A stretch of DNA of 64,000 bases from the NCBI GenBank assembly GCA_003313425.1, contig NHZP01000005.1:124001-188000 (forward strand). The letters are read 5' to 3'. Positions 54,801 through 64,000 of the stretch are shown in pieces (the stretch's first letter is position 1; each line of letters starts with the position of its first letter). A program made the position numbers and the translations under genes. The stretch is from Pseudopyrenochaeta lycopersici (Eukaryota; Ascomycota; Dothideomycetes; Pleosporales; Pseudopyrenochaetaceae). The notes under the pieces are model-generated. The model was given only the letters and a program-made list of their open reading frames with translations, ran no database searches and was not told where the DNA came from.

Positions 54801-57800
54801 AATATGTAAAAATATGCGAAAATTTAACAAAGGAAATACAGCCCCTCCCCTACTTTAAGATAAAAGCCCGTCCTCTAGGCTTAAGTAAGCTTATCTTCTA
54901 AGTTAGAACTAATTTCTAAATTAGGTATTTAAACGTATTATCGTCTTTTAGTCTCTGTTAAAGATCTTAGTATAATAATAGGATAGCTGCGCGTAGTTAG
55001 CTGTATTATATCTTTAGATAAATCTAAGTCTGTAGGAGGATTATTCTCTTTCTCTTATAACTAAATCGCGTCTTAGTTAGGATTTTTAATAACTGTAAAC
55101 TTATTATCTTAAGAGTTGTTAGATTAAGCAGGCAGTAGTAAAAAGTTAGCTTTAGCATCCTATAACAAAGGATCCTATAGTTTTACACAACCTTAATACT
55201 CCTAAGCGACCTTACTTTTATCTTAAGGTACTTATAGTTTAAGTCTCTATCCTAGGGTAGTATTTCTAAATCGTGTGCTATTAAAGTCTATAAGTTAATA
55301 GTTGCCTTTATCCTAGTTAGCATAAAAGACTTTATATAGTCCTAGCTATCTGCTTATAAGCTTCTTATCTCTTAATATATTAATATCTCTAGCTAAGTCC
55401 TACATTAGTACAAAGTTATCTTCTTTAATTTCCTCTTAATAAATCTCTCTGTAATTATCTTAATATTCCTTCTTTTCGCGTCGCAGGCGCTTAGTTCTCA
55501 ACACTGCGTCCTTAAGAAATTAATCTCTTAAATCTAGCTACATAGCTCGCACCGCTAATAACTAGCCTCTTATTATTACTTATCTAAATAGCAATATCTG
55601 CTATGTTAGAAGAGCAAGCTTAATTAGAAGTACTAGATTCTAACCAGTAACTAACTAATAAGGAGAATATCTAGTCTAACTCTAAGTAGAAATTCTGTCT
55701 GCCTATAATACTATTAGAAGATTATTAACCTAAGGTCTAGGAAGCTTTGCTAGTGCGTTATATATTAGCTTATAACTACCCTTAATTTTTCCTATAGCTT
55801 AAGGGTTATATACTAATACCTAGATCCTCCTAATACGATAAATCTTAGTAAGGGCTTTAACTACCTTTCTAAAATTAGGTCCGCCGTCTACAGTAAGTAT
55901 CCTTATTATGCTCTAGCAACACAAGATTTCCTCATATAAAAACTTAGCGACAGTAGATAACTTGTTATTAGCTATTGCTCGTGCCTCTAGCTATCTACTA
56001 AGGTATTCTTATATAATTATAATAAATTTCTTTCCTTAATAATGCAGCATGTAAACAACGTCTATAGTAACTCGTTCCCATAACGCGTAATAGTAGGTAT
56101 TCGTCAGCATCTCTTACTTACGACTTAATAATCTCCGCTAGCACTGTTTACATAATATAATCGTGCGTCGCACCTCTTTATACATCCTTTCCTACTAGTA
56201 TCATTAAGCAAGCATTAAATAGACGCCGTTCACTCCCCTATAACTAATCTATTAATATACTTCTTATATAGCTACAGTCTTAAGATTAGGATTATCTACA
56301 ACTTAATAAATAGCTATATTCCTTATAGACTTTTAGAAGAGATACTCTTCTCGCACAAAGAAATTCATCTCCCTCTTTTTCTATACTTAAAGTTATACCC
56401 TTATAAGGCCTTTAGGCTTGTTAAATTTTATTAAGAACTAAGCAATCGCTTTAGACTCGTCTAAGTATTACTTATTTAGTACCCTACTTATCTCAGCAGG
56501 TAAGGCAAACTTAAGGTTAGCAATCACGTTTTTAATAAAATCTTTAAGGTTATCTTTAGTCTCGTCTAGCTGTTCCTATCCTTCTAGCTTTAGGTAACGT
56601 AACAACGCATTAGCAACAACATTCTTCTTTCTAGGAACATACTTAATGTTAAAGTCCTAGGTAAGGATAGCTGCGAACTACCTGTTCTGGACTAACCTAG
56701 GGACGTCAGGCAATAATCTATTAAGTTAATAAATAAGCGTCTGAGCGTCCGTTTCAATAGTAAAATGTTATCTATATAGCTAGGTTCTGAATTTCTTTAA
56801 CGCCCATAATACTACCTTATACTTAAGCTTTATTAAGTACTAGAGACTCTCAGCTTTTAACTAAATTATACTTTTAAATTAACATAGATGTCTTTTTCTG
56901 TCTACTCTAATCTGTTTAAGAGACGCGCCTGCGCCTTCCTTACTTACATCTACTACTACAAAAATCATACCTCTATTCTTATAGTTAGGACTCGCTAACG
57001 CTAGGGCTAAAGTAATATATTACTTTAAGGTACGTATAGCCTCTTATTAAGCTTCCTGCTATGTCCATTCAACGCTAGTCCTTATTAACTAGAACAGGGG
57101 CTTCGCGCGAATAGTAAAGCTAGGCACCTATATCCTGTAGTAGATACAGATACCCACAAATACCCTTACTTCTTTTATATTTCTGTATTCTAGCTAATCC
57201 AGAATCTTAGCTACTTTCTATTAATCTAGATATCTCCCTTGCGCAGTAACTTTATATCTAACTACCTCTAATCTAGAGACTCCCTAATAACACTTCTTAC
57301 CTAAAATTATAGCTCCAGCTCTTTCTACGTCAGCTAGGGCCCTATCTAGCTACTAAATATATTCTAACACATATCTTCTTACTCTAGGAAATACTTCTTC
57401 TCCTCTATAGTTAGTTTTAGGACCGCCAGTAGTAATATCGTCTATAAAAGGAATAGTATATAGCTAATAATCCTTTATAATCTTTATAACTACTTACTAA
57501 AAGACTGTAACTAAGTTAGTTACGCCTTAAACTATTATACAGTATTAAAGTAAACTAACTAGCGTATAAAAGGCAGTTATGTCTCTGCTATCTAGATAAA
57601 GTATAATCTAGTTATATCCTAAGAATAGATTTATAAGAGACAGAATACGACATCTACTAAAACGCTTAGAGAATTCATCTACTGTTAGAGGCAGATTAGC
57701 ATCCCTAAGAGATACTGCGTTTATCTTAATTAACCTAAGTATTATCTAATAACTCTTATCCTTCTTTTTAACTAGAAACTATAAGTTTCTGTACTAACTA

Positions 57801-59010
57801 GCGCATCTTTCTAGTACCCCTCTATTAAGTCTGTTATTAAACATTATAACTACCTCTTCCTTAATAGCTCGCGCTATTAGGAATAATTTTTCTTACTAAG
57901 CTTTATATTTAATAGTCCGTATCTTATATAGAGGACATACATCCTTAATAATTCGTCCCGTCTCAGAGAAAGTAAAGTCAATCACGCCTTCTCTATTTAT
58001 TAACATTTTAATAAATAACTAAACTTCTAATTTTATTAACTTAGATCTAAACTTTTATAAGGCTAGCCTTTCTAGTATTAATCTTGTGCCTTATAGGAAT
58101 GCTGTATATCTATACTTAAAAAGGTAATTAAAAGGTCTAATATTAGGAGGTCTTAGACTTTTTCTTAAGAGTTGCAGTTTAATAGCATGTTGCTTCTAAT
58201 CCTTACGCCTGAACTCCTTAATATCTGATACTGCAGGAATATCTACAGGTTGTACCTTGTTAGCTACCCTCTTATACAGGGTATTAACCTAACTATCTGT
58301 GCACTTCCTTCTCTTTTCTTATTACGCCTGACAGTTGAGTTTACACATAACTAAAAAAGACTCTAATTCTCGCACTGCTAAAGGATCCTTAGAGGCTCTA
58401 ACTCTATAGCTTATTACTTACTTTGCCTATTCTTTAAATTACTGCTTATTATTAGTTATAAAAATAGGTAAAAATTTGCTAAAGCGCACTAAGGTCCACC
58501 TAAAATTACTAATCTTATTAGGTTTTAAACAATCCTAAAGTAACTAATAACAGTCACCTCCCCTACTTTAACTAGGACACTCTACGCAGTTCCTATAAAA
58601 GGATTAGTGCTTCTATTTGCAGTAACTACTCTATCTTAATGCGAGCTACCTTGCTTATAGTCTTTATATATAAGCTTTAATGCCTTAGCCGCACTGTATC
58701 TTAAAAGGTTTATCTGTGCGCTAGTATTAATAAGACACTTTACTGCATGCCTATTAAACGAGGCTTAGCAGGTTAGAAGGTTACACTATACGTAAGCTAT
58801 GCCTATCTTCTTTTAAATTATCGTGGCTTCTTATTTAGTAGGATTAACTAAAGCTTTATACTAAGTATTATATGTTCCTAGGGCCTTATACCTAGTTTAG
58901 GCATTAAAAGTCCTAAATTATATTAAGTTAAGCCCTAAATTTAGTCCTTTTTTAAGACTAACAGTCTCTTCTTAATTTAATTTAACCTTTTCTTTATTAG
59001 AAAAATGCCT
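54801..59010 (-). pseudogene. Gypsy D pol (protease, RT, RNase H, integrase), RIPed
   Basis: Protease active site near 58750-58715 as 'CLINTSAQINLLRYSAAKAL' (expected DTGA; D to N, G to S). Reverse transcriptase near 57460-57300: 'YTIPFIDDITTGGPKTNYRG', then 'VRRYVLEYI' and 'DRALADVERAGAIILGKK', where the FIDDI catalytic pair is intact. RNase H should lie at about 57000-56700 and integrase at 56300-55500. This RT is of a different Ty3 lineage from Gypsy A and B, whose motif is YLDD-ILVY. Many TAG/TAA codons throughout; dead. Confidence 0.75.
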
Positions 59011-59215
59011 CTAAACATCCCTAATAACTTGGGCGGACGCGGAGTTGTGCAGGGTAAGGCACTGCGGTGTCAGCTAATTAGGTTTCAGTAGGTCTCGCTT
59101 AGCTAACCTAGCAATTGCTGATTAGCTAGCCGGCCTAATACTTAATTCCACAGCGTTCACGCTAGCCAACAACGCGGCAGGCTCATTAATCGCTTTTAAT
59201 ATATTTCTAACTTAT
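59011..59215 (-). repeat. gag-pol spacer with inter-ORF module, copy 1 (59071-59130)
   Basis: 60-bp module homologous to 54601-54660: sense strand GCTAATCAGCAATTGCTAGG...CTAATTAGCTG, with RIP differences. A shared upstream stretch (AAAAATAAGTTAGAA) supports duplication of a larger unit. Confidence 0.7.
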
Positions 59216-61386
59216 TTTTAAAGCTAATGTTAGCTTATAAGGTCCCTAAAAGTCATACTACGCACCTCCTAACGCAGTATAGTAGTGGCGATACAGTTTA
59301 GATACGGGCCTAGCAAATGACAAAGCTCTGTGTTAGTAAGGCTATTATTCTAGTTCTTCTTTTTCTTATTCTAACTAATAAATTTAGGCTTAGCTTTTAA
59401 ATCTTAAAAGCTTCTATCGTTGTCTAGAGGCTGTATAAGAGAGAATAGCTTATTATAGGCTTAGCTGGCGAATAGAATTAGCTCCACTCGCTTAAATTCC
59501 TTAATATCTATTAGTTTAAATGCAGTATTACCCCTCAGAGCAGGTATACAATAGTCCTTAACTGTGACTCGCTTTAGTTGCTTAGAATAAGGAGGTTTAG
59601 TAGGAGCTTACTTCTGCACTTTACTCTGCCTAACTTTCTTAAGAACTAGATCTTTCCTAACATTCTAACGCGTTTAAGAGCGTGTTACTGTATAAGTTAA
59701 GCTAGCATTTACTGCTCCTTCCTTAAAAGCACTAAGAATAATGTCCTAAGATATAACCTTATTAAGGGCAAAACACGCCTTAGTTAAGCCTCTTAGCAAT
59801 ATCCTAACGTTCTAAAAGTTTAGAAGATCCTTAGCCGGGCTTATAGCTGCCCTGCTATATCTATCTTCTGCAATTGTATTTATATTAGGACTAACTACCT
59901 TCTGTTACTGCGCAGCTAGTAGTCTAAGCTTTTAATATTAAGCAGGCCTTAAGTCTACTCTATTAAACTTCTTTAGATATACTGCTAACGCTAGCTAATC
60001 TAGAATATTATTAGTAACTCTATAATACTCCTAAATTTTCTATTTTAACTAATAGAGCTGTAGCGTTCAGGGTGCCGTTCCTTAGATTTGCCCTAACCTC
60101 TTATGCGAAGGACTAAAATAGTAAGTCTTATATCTAACTTCCTTATTCTACTTAAAGCTAATCTAGCTAAGATGTAAAAGTAGCTAATATAGCTCACATT
60201 CTCTAGTAATATGACTAGGGAGGTTACACATATTATAAGTGTTTTAATATTCACGGCCTTAGATAGTAATCGCGCCTTACTGAGGATTCAAGCTGCGAGG
60301 AGCTGTCATCACGTAAGAGCTATTATTCCTTTCTAATAGTGGCTGCTTGGCATTATCTCTTGAGACGACTTGGCTGATAAAGTACGCGTAGGTAGCTGGG
60401 TTCCTCAGAATCTGACCTAGTTTGGGATGAACTATTATCTTATTAACCTTAGCTAGGCTAATCTTCTAGTCGCTAAGAGCTAAAATAAGGTCTTAAACCT
60501 CTAGATCTACACTAGGTGGAAGAGTAGGCCTAGCTTCCTCTTAAACCTTACTTTTCTTATAGTTATTAACTGCATCTTTTAGCTGCTTAGCTGTTAATGT
60601 TTTCTTTTCTTAGCCTAGGATCTGGTGTGTAAGCTTAGCCTCTCTTTCTGCATGGCTAGGGGATATCTGTTTTATCCCCTCTCTCTAGCGGTACACGCGC
60701 TTAAGATACGTGTAAATCTTCTTAATATTAAAACTCTCTAGCTTATCTAGAATCAGCCCTTTATGCATGTAGATAAAGATTATGTCCTAGTCTTCTCTTA
60801 GAAGGCCTCTGGCGAAAAAGAAGCCAGCCTCTGTCCTATATAGCTGGCCTGTCTTAATACAAGCGTTACTGTACGCTGCGAAGTTAGTTAAATACTTAGA
60901 TAGCCCTAGGAATTTTCTTGACGTCTCAGAAACATAGGTCTCCAGGAACGCTCGCGTTCCCATACGTTAAGCTATATCTTAATTATGCTAATACTCTTTT
61001 ATTACTTCTTAAAGCTTCTTCTAGTCTAGTGCCCTATATAGCCTTATTTTCTTAATAAAGCTTCTATATATAGTGTTATAGAAATCTAGAAGGATTCTTA
61101 TCTTTTAATAGTTGTTATAGCTGCTATTATCTGCTTAGCAATTAAAGTTATCTAGGAACTTAGTAACGTCTTTTCCTGTAAATAGAAAGTCTTTCCTCGC
61201 CGGCCTTATAGGCACAAGTACTTTGCTAGTATCCATAGTGTGTTTCTCAATAACCTCAATAGCAGGCGTAAGATCTAATCTGAATGACAGCGAATCTGGT
61301 GTCGATTCAGCCATAGGGATGGCTGAAGGCTGAATCCTAAATAGGCTGCTACAGCCCTTCAGTATAACTAAATAAGGAGACTGCAA
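59216..61386 (-). pseudogene. Gypsy D gag
   Basis: Best-preserved piece 61386-61135: 'RLDLTPAIEVIEKHTMDT' and 'KDFLFTGKDVTKFLDNFN', the start of a Ty3-type capsid. A zinc knuckle lies near 60245-60195: 'YNMCNLPSHITREC', spacing C-x2-C-x4-H-x4-C with the first Cys changed to Tyr and the rest intact. The region between is RIPed. Likely start Met at 61386 or the Met 23 codons further in. Confidence 0.65.
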
Positions 61387-62063
61387 CTACTAGGCAGTTC
61401 CTTACTAACGCTGATAATTAACTAAAATCTAATACTATACTACTTCTGAATTGTTTCTTAATCATTTATAGTTGTTCTCGTTTTTGTTTTCTATTATCTT
61501 ATTCTTATTTGTCTTCTTGTCCTGCTACTACTAAGTTAGCTTCCGCTTATTATATAGGAAGTCTTAATTTGTCATAGTAAGATAATAAGGATACAGCCTC
61601 AACAGAGCTGGTCCCTGTCAACTCTTGGCTCTAAAAATGTAGAGGGGGTGGCCGCAACAGCGCCATCCCTCTCTAAGGTTCTGAAGGCTGGCCGCAACAG
61701 CGCCATCCCTCTTAAAGGTTCTGAAGGCTGGCCGCAACAGCGCCATCCCTCTTAAAGGTTCTGAAGGCTGGCCGTAACAGCGCCATCCCTCTTAAAGGTT
61801 CTGAAGGCTGGCCGCAACAGCGCTATCCCTCTTAAAGGTTCTGAAGGCTAGCCGCAACAGCGCCATCCCTCTTAAAGGTTTGTTAGGGTTAAACAGACAC
61901 CTAGCTCTTTCTAGGTAATCCTATGATCTCTGTATTGCAATATAGCGCTCTTATATTTGTGTTTTTAATGTTGACAGTTCAATGCTATGTAGGCTTTTTC
62001 TGCTCTTATTAGCTGTAGCCTAACTAGAACAGACTGTTGTGCCCCTTAGGCTTCGCCATTATT
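61387..62063 (-). other. Gypsy D leader with 40-bp tandem repeats
   Basis: Untranslated leader between 5' LTR and gag. Positions 61641-61880 hold six 40-bp units (GGCCGCAACAGCGCCATCCC type on the plus strand), almost identical, little RIPed. Each unit on the sense strand contains an ATG, but 40 bp is not a multiple of three, so no common frame runs through them. A possible packaging, dimerisation or enhancer region; not proven. Confidence 0.75.
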
Positions 62064-62436
62064 TGTGGAGTTAACAAGGTGGTTTGGCACAATCCCGCAG
62101 TTCTGGTGTTGTGAATGAGAGGTAACGATGGAATCCAAACGTGCGTGAATAACAGGAGCAGCTCTGCCTGTGCAGTCTGCTAGAAACGAAGGTAAGTATG
62201 GAGCCTGATTAAAAGTAATAAACAAAATGGTCTGAAATCTCATGAATTAACGTAGCTAATGCACTAGCTACTTTGCAAAATCTTAGTTTTTGAAGTGAAT
62301 TCTCGTGGAGTGTGGTGCATGAGGTTTTGGTGCATGATGTTGAGATCTCTCGCATCTCCAAGTTTTATCACCAAATTTCGCTGACAAAGGAAACCCATTA
62401 TCACCTGATTGCCCAGGTACCCTGTGCAACGGCACA
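62064..62436 (-). repeat. 5' LTR of Gypsy D
   Basis: 373 bp, near-identical to 49870-50242. Clean of RIP. The element's transcription should start here, on the minus strand. Confidence 0.9.
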
Positions 62437-64000
62437 TTAATACTTTAGTTAGTTTCTCTCTAATAGTATAGTCTACTATAAGCGCCTTAGATTAGCTAGT
62501 AACTTTAGTAGAGCCTAGCTAGGCTCTTACTTTCTAAGTTTATTTCTTTTTTTTTCTTTCCTCTCTTTCCTAATATTCTCTAATTTTTTCTTAGTAGTTT
62601 CTTAGGTTCTCTAGTAGTTCCTACGTACTTTCTATACTTAGGTATCCTTTCTATTTAGCTAGGTAGCTAAAGCTTAGTTCTAGGTTATTAACTCTTCTAT
62701 TTTACTAGTACCCTTATATTTTCTTAACCTTAAACTTATTTTCTTCTTTAGGTTTATACTAAAATATTCTTTATAGTAGTATTATAAGGTTAGCCAGTTC
62801 TAATTTAGAAATATAGAAGTATAGATAGATCTTTATATCTAGTAGTAGCGTAAGTATATAGTTTACTAGTCTATTCTATTCTTTAACTAAAAATAGTTTA
62901 ACTTTAATATAGTTAAGTCTTTTACTTAGTTACTTATTACATAGGTTTTTTATAAGTAAGTATACTTTATCCCCTCTTTTTAGCTAAGGTGCTATTTTTC
63001 TTTTCTTATTTTAGTAGGAAATACTATTACGTTATACTTTCTTAAGGTTTTCTTAGAGTTATTTATATATTTTCTTTATTTCTTTAGCTATTTTTATAGC
63101 TACTTTAGTTTTTCTGCTAGGATATAACTTTATAAAGAGATTAGAGTGTCTCCTATAGTTAGTAAAGAATAGTATCTTTCTAGTTAATTCTAATAATTTA
63201 TTATTATAGGCTAGTTATACTATTAGTAATAGTAAAACCTACTTATTTTATTATTAATTACTGTAAATTCTTAGGTAAGTTTTTATTATTCTGTTTATTC
63301 TTTCTATTTATCTGTCTATTTATAAGTAATAAGCTGTTAATAATTTTCTTTTTATCCCTATCGCAGCCATTAACGTAGACTAGAAGTTAGATATAAAGAG
63401 CTTATCTCTATTACTTATAATAGATTTAGGTATACTATAATATTATATTAGTCTGTCTAAGATAATAAATACTAGTTATTATATATTATAGTTGTTTCTA
63501 AATAGTATTATTTCTGCTACTTTTATAAATCTACAGACTATATTAAAGATAGCGTTATACTTAATTCCTATTATAGGATCTTTAGATAGTAGTAACTCTA
63601 TTATAAAGTCTATAAAAATATTTACTTAAAGTTTATTAGGTAGCTCTATAGCTTATATTTCTTTATAAGGTACGTAGGTACTGTATTTATTCTTATAATA
63701 GTCTGCACATTTTTTAATAAACTATTTAACTTTAGCCTTTATATTCTTAAAGCTATAGTATTACTATATAAGTTCTATTATTCTCTTAATTCTAGGGTAA
63801 CTATATACTAGGTTATTATAGTATTATTAGATAATTACCTCTTATAATTCTTTAGGTACTTTAGATATAATTATTATAGTATTATTAGATAATTACCTCT
63901 TATAATTCTTTAGGTACTTTAGACGTAATTATTATAGTATTATTTAATAACTTATTAGGTCCTAAGCTTCTATCCTAGTTTACTTAAAGGATAGTATTAT
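62437..64000 (-). mobile_element. Gypsy B' pol (3' part), right of Gypsy D insertion, continues past the window
   Basis: Collinear with Gypsy B 12170-13570, heavily RIPed: the 3' end of pol with integrase. A plus-strand antisense ORF ends at about 62517-62540. With 49373-49869 it makes one Gypsy B' copy interrupted at TTAA by Gypsy D. A 66-bp tandem duplication (around 'ttagataattacctcttata') is visible at 63825-63935. Confidence 0.75.

Larger units (their letters stand above)
49870..62436 (-). mobile_element. Gypsy D: 12.6-kb LTR retrotransposon with three ORFs
   Basis: Two 373-bp LTRs (49870-50242, 62064-62436) of equal length with only a few differences; flanked by TTAA on both sides (49866-49869, 62437-62440). 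On the minus strand, from the right: leader with 40-bp tandem repeats, gag (about 61386-59180), pol (about 59010-54800) and a third ORF (about 54540-50678). A related structured repeat follows each ORF (59071-59130, 54601-54660, 50601-50654). The interior is RIPed but the LTRs are almost clean. The third ORF and length make it unusual for Ty3. A possible primer-binding site, TGGCGAAGCC, begins five bases internal to the 5' LTR. Confidence 0.85.

Noticed and set aside
59071..59130. Inter-ORF module as a hammerhead ribozyme (CTGAAAC present)
   Set aside because: The conserved CUGAUGA box and the required three-stem layout are missing.
62046..62243. Small open frame in the Gypsy D LTR, also at 49855-50049 and 42157-42345
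   Set aside because: Its repetition follows from the LTR being repeated; frameshift and stop differences between copies argue against selection.

Overview
The window looks like a chromosome segment of a filamentous ascomycete (Pezizomycotina). Genes have short GT-AG introns (about 43-190 nt), and the families (HET-domain proteins, rhodopsin-domain membrane proteins, a 2EXR protein, a LysM/GH18 killer-toxin-type chitinase) are typical of that group. I cannot name the species; a Dothideomycete or Leotiomycete is a guess. DNA alternates between ordinary gene islands and AT-rich transposon blocks full of TAG/TAA codons. Comparing repeat copies within the window (for example the two LTRs of Gypsy A) shows mostly CA-to-TA and TG-to-TA changes, the mark of repeat-induced point mutation (RIP).

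Layout. 1-5340: remnants of two Ty3/Gypsy elements, invaded by an internally deleted pogo/Fot1 element (2493-3902) and a 424-bp MITE (4000-4423). About 5340-21400: a nest in which an inverted-repeat element is split by Gypsy A (5505-20927, perfect 5-bp target duplication), which is split by Gypsy B (11091-19976), which is split by a pogo element (16184-18017). 21460-26200: two divergent, apparently intact rhodopsin-domain genes. 26760-28640: RIPed DNA and a truncated pogo copy. 29880-39530: a HET pseudogene, a killer-toxin-type chitinase with a premature stop and an odd splice donor, a divergent small secreted-protein gene, and a 2EXR gene. 39890-43740: RIPed integrase-type DNA transposon, Gypsy A pieces and a clean solo LTR. 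45514-47586: an intact HET gene with TA-target elements starting 75 bp upstream. 47783-48827: a 1-kb near-perfect palindrome. 48979-64000: a Gypsy B-like copy split by a 12.6-kb element (Gypsy D, 49870-62436) that carries gag, pol and a third ORF.

How it fits together. Most of the sequence is mobile DNA inactivated by RIP; the host genes sit in islands between these blocks. The chitinase and its divergent secreted neighbour share an 892-bp intergenic region and may work together. The HET genes are of the non-self recognition type. The most unusual signals are: Gypsy D's extra ORF, whose end resembles a 2-oxoglutarate/Fe(II) oxygenase; a structured repeat module after each Gypsy D ORF; an antisense ORF shared by the Gypsy families; and a shared terminal design in all TA-target elements, a common ACGT-type tip followed by a family-specific pair of subterminal repeats.

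Limits: everything was read by eye. TE coding boundaries are approximate, family assignments were not tested by database search, and splice sites were deduced from consensus and frame continuity only.
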